NCBI GenBank assembly: GCA_033439295.1
Contig: JAVTLE010000001.1
Location: forward strand, 2,232,001 to 2,296,000
Length of the DNA stretch: 64,000 nt
Source: Deuterostichococcus epilithicus
Taxonomy: Eukaryota > Chlorophyta > Trebouxiophyceae > Prasiolales > Stichococcaceae
Reading direction: 5' to 3'
Numbering within the stretch: the first letter of the stretch is position 1; every line of letters starts with the position of its first letter. Below, piece after piece: positions 12,249 to 24,540 of the stretch. Made by a program: the position numbers and the translations under genes. The notes beneath the pieces were generated by a model. It saw only the letters and a list, made by a program, of their open reading frames with translations, was not told the DNA's origin and did not search any database.

Positions 12249-15200
12249 CTACAGTTCCCACGTCTCCTGCGCAAGTATTGTGAGATGGATTGGCCTGAGC
12301 GCTGTCAGTGCCCCATTAAGACCACAGCCTCCGCCAACTTCCGGCAACCAGCGCATAGGATTTTCCAGCCTAAGAGTTTCAGAGGGTCGCCAACATACAG
12401 CTGCATCGACAGCCAACATGTGCGCACAGGGGGCAGCCGTTCGCAGTGCAATCCGGCAGTGCCAGCCATGCATGTTGGATTGCTCAGGCTCAGCAACAAT
12501 CGGAAAGAGTCTGCATGCAAGCTGTCGAATAGTGTGTGCGGGCGCATCCCCGGCAGATCTCTGCCGCACGAGTCTTGTCTTCTGTTGCGGCAGATCTGAC
12601 TCTTTGCAGTCAGTGACATGTTGGTGGAGGGTGCTCACCTGGTGGAAGTGCAGGGCCGGTGAGCCGCGGGCGCGGGAACTGTTAAGATCCGCCACCAGAC
12701 ACTTCGTGGCGAGGACCATGCCTTTCGGCCCTGTGGCAGCATAAGCACAACGTCGTTGTGCATCCTGCTGAGGAGCTTCTGAGAGGGCCAGCCAAGACGG
12801 CTGCACGAATAAAGCCGCCCCAAGCAAGGCCAACGCACCTGCGCGATTACATGCACCTCCTCTCAACATCCGCTCTTGCAGATGGAGATATCGCAGCACA
12901 GGAATGCATAACCCCTTGAATGCATGCGCCAAGACCAGGAAGCATGCTACCGGTGCGCTTATCAGGAGCCCTTTCCAAGGCGGATTGAGTCAACCCAGCA
13001 AGGATGGAGGGCGAACGAGCACATTCGTCTCACCTGCTGCATAGACGCCGACATCGGCGCCGCCCTGCAGCTCGGACGCCTCGACGAGCGCCTCGGCGAG
13101 GCTGGCGCGGATATCGGGGCGGTGGTTGCCGATGTCCAGCATCGCTCCCGTCTCCACGAAGCCGACGCGGCCGCCAACCTGAAGGGAGGTATTGAGTCGA
13201 CATCGTCATCTCATTGCAAGCTGCACCGAGGGCATGGTTGTTACACCGCGGTCCAGTGTTATGTACGCTGCCAACTCGCAGACTGCTGGCAGACTTCTAA
13301 ATCCAGCAGAACGAACGCTTCTGCATTTGCACCTGTAATCTTCACCAAATATGTGTGAGCACTATCGTGCAAGAGAGGGCAGTGTGCGTGTTAGGGTCCT
13401 CAAGGAGAGCCGCAAGGGCGGACAGTCAAACGAATCGTGCGTGCAGCCCAGCAATGGAAGCTCGCGGGAGGTACACGTACAAGGCAATGCACCGCCAACG
13501 ACACCGGCAGCCGTGCTTGAGCTTGAGAAGCGCACCAAAGTGGAGGCAAAGCGCGCAGCCGGGCGAACGTCACAGCGCATGATGGACGGGCAGCGGCTGG
13601 TGCCACCGCTATCTGCAGTGACGTTTGCGCTCCGGCGGGCGTCAGCGCAGTAGTTCCACGCGGCCCAAGTGTGCGTGGCGAAAACCGGAAGTCCCAGACC
13701 ACCGACAAACATGCCGAGCAGCCACAGGGCGCCCAGCTGCAAGGAGCGAGCAAACCACTTAGCAATGTCAATTTGTGGCACGACTGCCTGAAAGGTTGTT
13801 GGCCAGCAGGATGCACCCTGGTGGCTTGCTGCACTCAAAGACCGATCAGTGATGCGCATGCTGGGAGACATTTACTAAAAAGCTCAATGGCAACGGACGG
13901 GCTTACCTTCCAGTAGAAGAACTCTGTGGTGCCATCATACCTACAAACAGGTTCCAAAAAGTGAGAAGAGATGCACGCTGCAGCAACATTGTGATTGGCG
14001 CTGACTCCACGCCGCTGACGACATTGCAACCATCCGCCAATCCAGCAAAGAACCACGACAGTCGAAAACTCACAGGAACTGGTTGATGGCAATCCCCTCG
14101 GCGAAGTAGACCTCTGCCATGGTGAGGCCGCAGAAACCGCCCAGCACCACCAGCAGCAGCACAATGACGCGGTGCAGCGTGCCCGCCGACCTGGGTTGCG
14201 CCGGCCTGCGTGCAGCGGGCGGTTTGTCGAGCTGACAAGCTTGACATAATCTGCCATCAGACATAAGCAGCACAGACATTGAACAGGCCGTCGCGCCCCA
14301 ATGCAAAGTTCTGGCAGTAGCTAGCTGTGGCCGCAAGCGCACTCGTTGGACAATCCACATCGATGGGTCGGATGCCTTTGCATAGACTGCAGTAACTTTT
14401 GCTTGTCGACACGATCGGTAATCTCGCCATCTTTCCCAGCGGCCTGTGCACTGCTCCTGCTACCGTAACAAGGACAGCTGGAAGGGAGCAGGAAAACGCA
14501 GCAGAGAATGAACAGACCTGGCGAGGGAGAAGCCCAGCGGCGAGGACCAGGGAAAGTGCAGCGCGCCCTCCAGCCGCAGCGGGCACCCGCCGGCGCCGCC
14601 GCCGGGCTTCTTGAGGCCCTCGCTGCCGAAGTCGGTGTCGGAGGCAGTCTCGCTGGACTCGCTCAGATCTGCCGGCATCGGCTTGATGGCCTCGGACGCG
14701 ATCTGGTGCCAGGATCACATCCACGCTGTTGATTTCGGAACTTGCTGCAGCAAGAGAGCGCTTCATTTTCATGTGGCTACCTCTTCACTGCTAGTGAATT
14801 CTGCGGGAGTGAAAAACGGCGCCATGCTGGCTCGAATGCAAGGCCACACCAGACTGCAACCTGAGTGAATCTGGTTCATGGTGTTAGAACTGGTTCATGG
14901 TGATAGAAAACATAGACACCCCACCTGGTCGGGGTTGTTGCCGATGGAGGAGGCGCGCTCGATATGGGAGCCGGTGTAGTGCAATGAAATCGTCAGCCAC
15001 CCGGACGCATCGCTGCAGAGAGACCAAAAGAAATGTTGTTCAGCGCTACCTCCGCAGTCTGTTGAGCCACATAGCTGATGCTATGCTGCCGCCAAGCTGG
15101 AGCCACGCGTCTGCATATGCTCACTTGAGCAGCAGCTCGACAAAAATGGCAATGCTCCAGCCAGTCCTGACTCGGCCCTCGTGCATCCCCTGGCTCTGAA

Positions 15201-18200
15201 TCCTAGAATACCTTCAGGAGCATGCTCACTTGGCGGCAGACAGGATCGTCTCATCCATGATGGTGAATTCGGCCTTGTGGCGCGCCGCCCACAGCACAAT
15301 GACCCGCACCGGGCCACCGCCCTCGCATGAGCGCTTGCCCACCAGGTCGTGCAGCATCGCCAGCACCGGTGAGATCTGCAGTAGCCCGGGTCCGCCTCAA
15401 CACACAGGTTTCGTCCAAGCAGCTGTCGCATACCGTCGATATAGCTCCAAGAATCTATTTCCAGAACTGCACATCATGGCAGCGCACCCCGATACCGCCA
15501 GTGACACAAACGAGCACTGGGTAGCGCAGCCACGGCTTCTCCGAGTTCTGGATGCCGATGGGGCCCTGGATTCGAACTGGAACCGGCATGCCGCGTTCGA
15601 GAAGTTCCATGAGGCTCTGCAGTGGACATGCGAAAAAAGTTTGTTATGCTACAGTACTTGGTTCGTTGCCTACCCTACTTGGCAGGCATGCTGCCCTGCA
15701 GCAGGAGTGTCATGCGGCTCACCTGCAGGCCGACATTTGGTCAGGGGCAAACAGGGAGCGGCAAGCGGAACAGACTGTCCATATCTGGTACGCATTGAAG
15801 GCCCACTGCCGAGTTCAGTACAGGCGGCGGCCGGTGAATGGGGTAATAAACGCACTGTCGTGAAGCTGCCGTATTTCTTGGTGTGAAAGATGACCCTGTC
15901 GCCGGCGGTGCGCGCCACGGTGAATGGATGCCAGCCTGTGCGTGTGATTGGCAAGGCACGGCTAACGCCACTAGCCATTGTTGGGTGCATCGCAGGTGAA
16001 GCACTGGCAAACTGTTTCTGGAACGTCGCCTAGCTAGACAGCTGTGTGCAGGGAACTATCTCTTGCCGCTGTGGGAGCGCGGCATGGCTATGATGGGCAC
16101 GAATACTCTCCATCAGGAGGCGCCAATAGTTTGTGTAGTGCTTTGCCACAGTCACATCCAAGCCAGCAACTTGACCCTCCTTTGTTCGTCTGTCCTCGAA
16201 CATCAGATCTGCTTCATCTCTCGCTGATTCTGAGAAGCGAATGAGACATCAGGCACTCGAGGCGCACCCCAGCGGGACAGGGACGGGATGTTGACCAGGT
16301 ACTCGCTCATCGGCTGCACCTCGGTGCCCTGCACCACGAGGCGGCAGCATGCATCGATTCAGCATATTGATTGCGCTTGCAAGGTTTTGCCAGCAGTACC
16401 CCCCCCATCTTCCCGGCCCTCCCCTCGCTGTCGCGAGCGGGGGGCCATGTAAGCGCAATAGAAACATCACCACACTGTTCGGTTCGCATTCCAAGACGCC
16501 AAGGTGACTCTCTGTAGCAATCAGACACCTGACACACCACGTGCCATACTCTGTTCCCGAACCTGCGACTGCTGGAGCCATCCTGCAGCATACCTTCTCC
16601 ATACGGAGCTCCCAGGTGACAACGCTCTTGTCATCGCTGAGCGTGGCGGAAGTGATGGCGGTGATGGAGGAGCCCTGTCCAAAGCGCAGCACAACGTCCA
16701 GCGCCCAGGGGATCAAAGAGGGTATGTAGTAGAACACCATAGCGCCGTCTGCACCGGAGCAAAGTGACAATGAGAGCACTCAACAGCTTCGTTATGACAG
16801 CATGAAGCGGCAACTGGGCCGATGCGCAGCACAAACGGAATTGCTGACTGAAAGGGTTGACATCTTGACATAGCAATTGCAAAACTAGATGATGGCTCCA
16901 AACATTGTGGGCGACGACCAGCACATGAGAGGGGACCATAGGCTCACAGTGAATGGCGCCAAAGAGGAGGACCAAAATGTAGCCAACAATGTGGCACACG
17001 TAGAAGACCTGCAGTGTTCACGTTCCAGCAATTCAAATCATTGCATCTTCCGCGTACTTGACAAGCGGATTTCAGTGAGCCGACTCCGCAGCTTCCAAGT
17101 TGCAGAGTAGCAACAGCTGTGTGTTTATGAGCGGCACACCGTGAAGTGCTTCCGGCGGATGACGTAGAGGGAGGTAATCTGCAACACCAGGCCAGCGAAC
17201 CAGGCCAAGGAGCCGGGGAAGAAGGGGATGGAGTCCTTCCAGCTGGAAAACTGGGGCCAGAAGCTGCTTGCAAAACGACGTGACCATTTGGTCAGACGGC
17301 AGCAACTCTGTGAGACACGCACAAGCTGATGGCAGCGCACTGAAGAACACCCTGCGCTGCCATTCAACAGGCACTAGTCCTGAATAGCAAGGACTGCCTG
17401 GGCACTGAGAAACCAGCCTGCAGCAGGGCATGGCTGCACTGCCGCTATCGGCCAGTGCATGCAGCACCAGACTGTGCCGCCCTTCATTACGAAGAACAGT
17501 GCCACGAAGCAGATGCATGACACAAGAACCGAAAAGAGCAGAGCGGTGCGCACTCGTGCTCAAGGAACCATAACACGAAGTAGCCGATGCCGTGAGCTGT
17601 CATGACCTGCGTGAACAGGACATATCAGTCGAGCTCAGTCGAGATGGTTAGGACGAGCAGCGAGCCATCTAGCAGCAAACGCTGCCTGTAACGACCAGTC
17701 AGTGATGCGACATAAGGTATGTCAGTTCCATGCCGAGTGACATGGAAATACCATGAAAGACAAGTCTGTGGAGAAAACACAAGTCACTGAAAGCCTCACC
17801 CACATGGTGATATGGCCCATCCACCTGTGGAACCTGATCATCTGAGCCCACGGAATGCCTGTTGCCCCACGACAGCAAACTACATGCATGAGCAGGATCT
17901 CCTGGTGCAGTGGAACATTGTTTGCGCATCTGCACCTGCAATTTGTAGGAAACATCCCACTACCCCATGCGCACCCAGCATGTGACAGCAGGCGGAAACA
18001 TGATCTGCCGTTCACCGAGCAGTCTGCAGATTACGGCCAGGGGCTGGACGAGAGGCAATGAGCCCAATGCGTACCCAGCATGTGGTTCAAGAAGGAGTCC
18101 GTGGCGCATGGCCAGAAGAGGCACAGGAAGCAGGGGAAGAGTGCCAAGCCGAAGCAAATCGACCACCTGCACGCACGGCATGGCATGCCTTCATGAGGAC

Positions 18201-20928
18201 AAGGGAACGAATCGAGCAAACAAGCTAGATGCACTTGCTGAGCTTCCTTGGCGGTCATGCAACGAGGCCTGGCAAGATCTTGCACTTGATTTGCATATGT
18301 TGCACTTTGAAACGTCAGAGCTCTTTATGCTTCATGGCGGGACAGCTGCGATCGGGTTGAGCACGCAATTATGTTAAATCAGCAGCAAGCAGATAGTGTT
18401 GACGCCGTGGCGGCTGCTCAGACGGAGCGCACGCTTCCAGTTCGACGAGTGCCCGTGCGTGGTCACCGATGTCGATCACTTGCCACGCTGCATCCAAAGA
18501 GGCAATGCACATCGGCCATTGTGGAGCCCATCCCGGAGCCGCACGAGGAACTTTCTGGAGCAAGCGGCAGTCAGTGACAGCCGAGGAATGTGAAGGAGGG
18601 GCCTCGGAGGTATAAGCACTACCTGCGTCATGGTACTGGTACTGATTGTACAAATAGTACTCGAACCACGAGACCACAGCTCCCATGAAGCCCACGATGA
18701 ACAGTGCCTCGCCGACGCTCATCCCACCACACCACCAGGACCAGAAACGGCGGCCGGGAACCTGCCAACCCAGCCCTCTGCCGATCTGCGAAGAACCGTG
18801 CGCAGTGCATGAATGTCGCATGAGCCCATAACCGAGCAGAGCTGGGTAGTCTGAGAGGGACAACGTATGCATAACTGAGCTGAATTGTTGTCTGCAGGTC
18901 GATTAATCGCATGATGCCTCTCATGCTGCAGCGCCACACTTCAACGAGCAGGCAGGCTGAGAACCTAGTTGTGCCCCGCACCTTAGCCCTCAAGCCGATG
19001 AAGCGCGGCTGTCCGGGCGGCAGCTTCTCGCATGCTGCGACGGCCAGCGCTGCAAGCACCGGCGGAACACACACAGCTACCAATCCATTCAGGTAATAGT
19101 ATTCCCTACAAATGAAGGTGATCGAACGTTAGGCGGGCCCACTATTGATGAATGTGCGATGCACATTTGGCGGTCAGCTGCGAAGATGCTCCTCTGCAAA
19201 TGCCCAAATCTTGGTGCATGGTATGTCTATGTAGCAAGTGGGTGCACTGGTCTTCATACAACAAGTTTGGCAGTTTGGCAAAACCTTGACTCACCATAGC
19301 TTGACGGGCAACGGTCCATTGCCGTAATGATACCTGCACTTGACAAGCAAAGGAGCATCACGTGCCAGGACGCGACTCCATCACCGTAGTACGTAGTTGT
19401 GCAACAATACCCTGGCGAGGAAACTCTTCTTGCAAGACAACTACGGGGCACAGCCTGGTTGGCGGCTGCCACTTGATGAGAGCTTGCAAAATGTGTTGAG
19501 CAGCGTGCATGCTTTAGACGCGGCGGCTGTGCTGTATACCACATGCATTGCACATCCTAGCATGCAATCGCCAGCATGCCGTAGCCTTGATACAAACTGT
19601 GGTCAGCCGTCTTGCATACTTTGCTCGTGCCAATGGCATGCTTGGAGACCGTGGATAACTGTAGCAAGCAGAGGGCACAGACCACGCACTTGATGGATGG
19701 GGCAAAGTTGTAGTAGAAGAAATCGGCCAGGTAAAGTCGGAAAAGTAGCATCTGCACGAGCAAAGCACTGCAGAGGTCAGCACTTGGTTCCAGATACGCC
19801 ATTATTGCGCTAATCGTCGACAAGCTTGCATTCCTGCTAGCAGCCTGCGCACCGACGCAGCACGTCAGTCACGGCGCACTTTCATTGTTGATGCAACTCT
19901 CACGGATTGCACACCATCATCGCAGCTTCTATATGGCTGTCCAGAGCACGAGGTCAGATATCGTGCAGGCCTCAGCCACGGCATTGAGAGCGCGTCACAA
20001 TGGCGCTGCCTTTCTCAGTCTGTTTCTTCATTGTTGCTGCTTATTTCAGCCCTGCAATCCCGTACCGCCTTTATGTTCCCGTTCTGAGTGCTGGCATCCC
20101 CACTTGCCAGCTCGCTCGAAGAGACTTCGTTTCTTCCCAAAAGTCAGGGCATGTCTGGCTGAAGCCTCCAGGCATGTCCCTCAGAAGCCAGATGTGTAAC
20201 ATCATCAAACTTCGCGTCAGCACCCATCAGCAAGCTGCTGCACAGTGCAATAGAGGCTCGAAGCAAGCTCGACAGAGCTTGCGTGAACCTGTTCGACTGG
20301 TAGAAATTGACCAGAAGATAGCTTCTTTCATGTGCAGGGTTCTGAAGCCTGCCTTACCTAAGTCTGAGATCTGATCGTGCTGGCTGCAATCTAGCAGGGG
20401 CACTTGTGTCTAGGGGCCTTGCCCTGAGGCCTTGAAAAGCCGATCTGCCCCCGCGCCAACTTTTGACTATGCGCATGATAGCAATCCACCGATGATTGAT
20501 GCATGCGTGGCTAGATTGAGCGCTTCTCATGCATGTTTTGTTGGGCCGCCGCTTTGTGCGTGCATTCGAGATGGCCCAGGGCAGTCAACTGACCGTGCAT
20601 GTTACACGGTTATCACAACCTACGTCTGTGGCTGCACAATGCCGCCTACAGCTGTCATCGCATTCGTTGCGACAGCCTTCGTTTACGACAGCACGCAGCC
20701 ATGGTGTTGCTGTGGCCGGCGGTACGTGCTGCTAAACGCCAACAGTTGCTGCGAGACATTAGGGGACCCTCGAGCCTAAAGCGCTATACCGTGCAGCACT
20801 ACGCAGTGAACCAAAAAGAAAACAGCGCGCACCAGCCAGAAAAACACATTCAGCCAGGCGAAGGCGAGCAGCGAAACACGCAGCACGCCAGTCGCTCGTC
20901 TTGGCGGCGCGAGCTTGAGCGGCGCCAT
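12249..20928 (-). CDS. Ferric-chelate reductase B (tandem paralogue of A)
   Basis: This is a second complete FRO/FRE-type reductase in the same orientation. The start ATG is at 20928, giving a 32-residue first exon (20833-20928, ending RVSLLAFAWLNVFFWL) that matches the length and hydrophobicity of exon 1 of copy A. Equivalent exons follow: LADFFYYNFAPSIK (about 19.7 kb), GWQVPGRRFWSWWCGG (about 18.75 kb), FHRWMGHITMW (about 17.83 kb), SWKDSIPFFPGSLAWF (about 17.22 kb), HPFTVARTAGDRVIFH (about 15.9 kb), PVLVCVTGGIGV (about 15.5 kb), SPVLAMLHDLV (about 15.35 kb), AGTLHRVIVLLLVVLGG (about 14.17 kb), GALWLLGMFVGGLGLP (about 13.73 kb), and ETWEL with TAG at 12249-12251. Exon content is shared with A while introns differ strongly, so the duplication is not very recent. 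Plasma-membrane iron reduction is the expected role. Confidence 0.9.
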
Positions 20929-22400
20929 GTGGTCGTCGCGCGGCCCACCAGCCGCCACAAGGTGTGTCGTGCACGGTGCGGCTGTTGTGTAGTCGTTGGC
21001 AACGCCGGCGCCTTCAGGAGAAACGGCAACGGATAAGCCGCTTACCGCAGAGACATAGAAGATAAATCCTGATTCTGAACGACCAGATCGTCAGATCGAG
21101 CATCGCCTCGGGCACGGTCGAGCCGTGCGTACGCATAGCACACGCACAAGGCACGGGTCAAACTGGGAGGCGTACGACAGGTTGTGACCAAAGATTAGGT
21201 AATCCAGAGGTGTTAGCGGCCGTCAGGTGCAACTGATTGCAAGCTAGAGAGTACTATTCCAGCATTACAGCCACATACGCCACGTACTATATCAAATACA
21301 TATTTGGTGCGCCTAAGTCGTTGCGGTGTCATGTTCTGTATGCATTTGACCACACGGCGCGCACAGCAGCGGACCTTACGTTACAAACCTATTGCCAGCC
21401 ACCGAAAGTTACCCACTAGTAGTCCATCAAATGGATCGTGGGGCACCATGCCTTCATGCAGCGAGCAGCAGCCTCATATTATAGGCTCGAGCCCATGCAC
21501 CACGCAAGCAAGCGTAAACACTTGTATTGAATTTTGATCCACCGCCATTGTCACCAACTGCAACCAGATGGACCTAGTCGTATAATAGTGCCGCTGCGCC
21601 GCTGCCCGCCATGTCACCGAGAAAAGAACCGCTCCACCCTTCTCACCCCCCTCCCCCTCCTTGCTTTCTCCCTCGCAAGGACTTGGCGCATACTTTCTGC
21701 AGGATGCTCGTCGAATTACCATTGTTGGAACGTCAGCAATATGTACAACATCCAGCAAATATTACGACCTGTTGCGTCACCAGTCCAGGCAGACGATTGC
21801 CAGCATGTGCCATCACGTCTTTTCATTTAAATCTGCGTCGATATGCGTAGAGACGACTCTCTGTGCTGCCACCTGCTACATCTAACCACACCGGCAGGTG
21901 CTGCACGTTGCTGGCGCTAACACTGGGAAGTTGTGACTGGGCGGCAGAGTAGGCATGCGACAAACCTGAAATGCTGTGCGCTCCCGATGGGTACGTGGAG
22001 CACATCTGGAAGTTGCCAGCTCTGCCGCTAGCATTGTAAAAGTCTTGCAGTCGTGCCTCAGCAAAGGCGGCGCCCTTCCATGCTAGCGACACTAGCGCCC
22101 GCAACATTGCGAGTGCCACATGTTGTAAACGAAGCTTTTGATCGTGCAATGGTCGGTACGCTGCTTCATGACGACCCACATTGCAGAAGAAGCTTCAATC
22201 AGGCAGTGACGAATGGCAGGGCAGAGAGGCGGCCGTGATTGCTAAGTGAGCCCTTCGCCATCTACCATGCAATATGGGCCACTGCTTTTTGGCAGTCCGG
22301 AGAGCTTCATAGGTAGCGCACGTCCAAAGCACACCTCCACGGCAATGGGCACAGGATGTTGATGCGCTACAATGCGGGCAGATGTGTGACGCCACCTGCG
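20929..22400. other. Region without a supported gene
   Basis: It contains the upstream region of ferric reductase B and A+T-richer sequence around 21.2-21.8 kb. Short open frames occur on both strands but none shows a family motif or a consistent exon chain. I see no rRNA or tRNA. Confidence 0.4.
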
Positions 22401-22639
22401 GAGCATACAGCGAGGGGTTGATTAGTGTCTTATGACCCGCTGAGGAAGGAGCGCGGCAACTGCTCGAATTTCCAATGCTGGCCTCCTCGTCGAGTTTCTG
22501 AATGAAGCAGACACTGCAGTTCCCGAGAGCAAGCATTTCAGATCAGCAGACAGCGGGCACACCAGCAGCATACCCCACCAGCAATGTCGCAAGCCGAAGC
22601 GGCAGCAACAGAGCTGGGGCCACCCCGCCCATAACCAGC

Positions 22640-23440
22640 CGTGGATTGCGTTAGAGCCCCACAGCGACCAAGCAGAAGCTCCAAGCTTCGTCGAGAAGGC
22701 CATTGCTCAGCAGGCCTCCATCAGGCAGCAGCTTGCTCAGAGCCCCCAGCAGCCGCAGGGTTTGATGAAGTTGTGCACAGTAATGCCGCCATCTGCATGA
22801 AACAGGAGCGATCACAGGTGCTGGCTTGACGTCAGGTCTGTTCATCCTGGCTTTGATCAGCATCGATTGCCTCGCAAGGGTGCAGGGTGTGCAGGAACAA
22901 AGCTGCAGAGGTGGCCTGCGCCTTGCAGGCTGCCATGCTTGCATGACCACAACACTGAGACGCTGCCATTTCCTGCATGCAGCCGCTGACGGCACATGCT
23001 GTACCTGAAGTCTGGCGCGCAGAAAATTGTGGGCCCAGTAGCACTTCCGGGCCATGGGGCAGCGCCAGGCGCCATGTCAAGGCCTGCACGTAGTTGATGC
23101 GCCGCAAGTCGGCGGCTGACACATCCTGCACAGTCCCACTTCGACAGGATGAGACTATATTGTATACTCTCGCGTTCGCGTATGCAACTGGCACGCAACC
23201 CACCATACATGCATGCTGCCACGAGCAATCTGGGCCACGCTTCATTTGGATGGCCAGCCAGTGGCATGAGGAGGGCCAGGTGCTTGGATTCAGTGAGAGC
23301 AACACGCGAGCAACCCGCTCGATGAGCGACGGCAGCTGCAGCTCCTATAGTCAGCCGTGCCTCTGCAGCACAGCCACCGACGGGCCATGAAGTGTGGCGG
23401 CGGCGCGCGGCATGATGTTGGCGGACCCTATACCAGGAAT
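22640..23440 (-). CDS. Possible unidentified minus-strand gene (fragments only)
   Basis: Two minus-strand segments have a coding look. One near 23.03-23.12 kb reads SAADLRRINYVQALTWRLAL and continues PHGPEVLLGPQFSAR. One near 22.65-22.78 kb reads LHQTLRLLGALSKLLPDGG and continues LLSNGLLDEAWSFCLVAVG. Both have balanced amino-acid use, unlike the arginine- or cysteine-rich shadow frames around them. I do not recognise the family, cannot join the pieces by phase, and cannot place the start or stop. The strand and the reality of the gene are both uncertain. Confidence 0.3.
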
Positions 23441-23865
23441 CCATCGAGCCGTTTCAGACATTCACAGGACGACTAGCAGCTTTGATTTGTGTGCAGACAT
23501 TGAACTGCGACATCACGGGAACACCTAGTAGAAGCATGAGGCTCGCATGGCACGGCCTGCTCTGCCAAGGCGACTGGCGTGCACTTCAAATGACCGTGTC
23601 ACGAAACGTGATGTCTCAAGAGAGACGTGAGCCACCTCCACAGAAACGATTCGAGGGAAGGACGCATGATGAACGGAGCATCCCCCCGGCCTTTTCAGCC
23701 GCATTCGTTCAGGGCAGTCACCAGCCACGACGTACCTTGCAGAGGCCAGAGCCTAGTAGCACTCTCAGCATCCAATGAATCGAAAGGTACACCCCTGCAG
23801 GCAAGTGGTAGCCGGGCACGGCAGGTAGAGTCTACCTGCGTGTCAATAAACATTCGAGGGCTGTC

Positions 23866-24392
23866 AGCCTGGCAGATTGGCAGAACTAATCTGCCACAAC
23901 TTGGCAGATTAGATTACATAACCAAAACTTTTGGCAAAATTGCCGTTGAGGGTGGCATTGAGCTCCTCTCGCTCCTCTATCGATTGAGCTGGTCAACGGC
24001 TTGGTATATCCAAGAGTGTCTGCTGGATGTTCACATCACGACAATGGCACTAAAGTGGCGCCACTAGTGGTGAGCATAAAAAGTCTGAGACACCCTCATA
24101 AATAGAGCGGAAAATGCAATGTTCATTGTCATCTTGCAATAGAGCAAGCAGGCGGTCTCATGACATGCAACTGAGCATTTGAAGGTGTGCGGTGTCTCCA
24201 GCTGCTTGAAGACTTGCGCTGCTGACATGGAGACTGGGGGTGCTGACATGAAGAGTAAAGCTACTTACGTAACGATGGCAGTCACGTAATCATCAATCTG
24301 CCATTGGCAGAATCACCACGTTGGCAGGACCTGTGGCAGAAAGCAATTCTGCCAAGTGGCAGATTAGGCCATGGCAGATTAACCTATCATTG
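23866..24392. mobile_element. Candidate non-autonomous DNA transposon with TGGCAGATT subterminal repeats
   Basis: The motif TGGCAGATT or its complement AATCTGCCA recurs in two clusters. The left cluster is at about 23868-23912 (TGGCAGATTGGCAGAAC, TAATCTGCCACAA, TTGGCAGATTAG). The right cluster is at about 24293-24390 (ATCTGCCATTGGCAGAAT, TTGGCAGGAC, GTGGCAGAAAG, TTCTGCCAAGTGGCAGATTA, ATGGCAGATTAAC). Between them are about 380 nt with no coding signal. Arrays of short inverted subterminal motifs flanking non-coding filler are typical of hAT- or MULE-derived elements. No exact terminal repeat or target-site duplication was established. Confidence 0.4.
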
Positions 24393-24540
24393 ACACGTAC
24401 ACTGAGGTAGACCCCAAGTACAGGAATGATAAACCCTCGTGGCAGTACAAGTGTGCTCTCTAGGTGTTGGTCCGCAAGCGTGCCGACCCGAAGGCCACAG
24501 AGAAGCACCTTTCAAGTACCATTGGCCGGAGTCTTGACTC

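Noticed and set aside
20929-20958. Upstream start for ferric reductase B at 20958
   Set aside because: That codon is GTG. The ATG at 20928 gives a first exon matching copy A in length and sequence.
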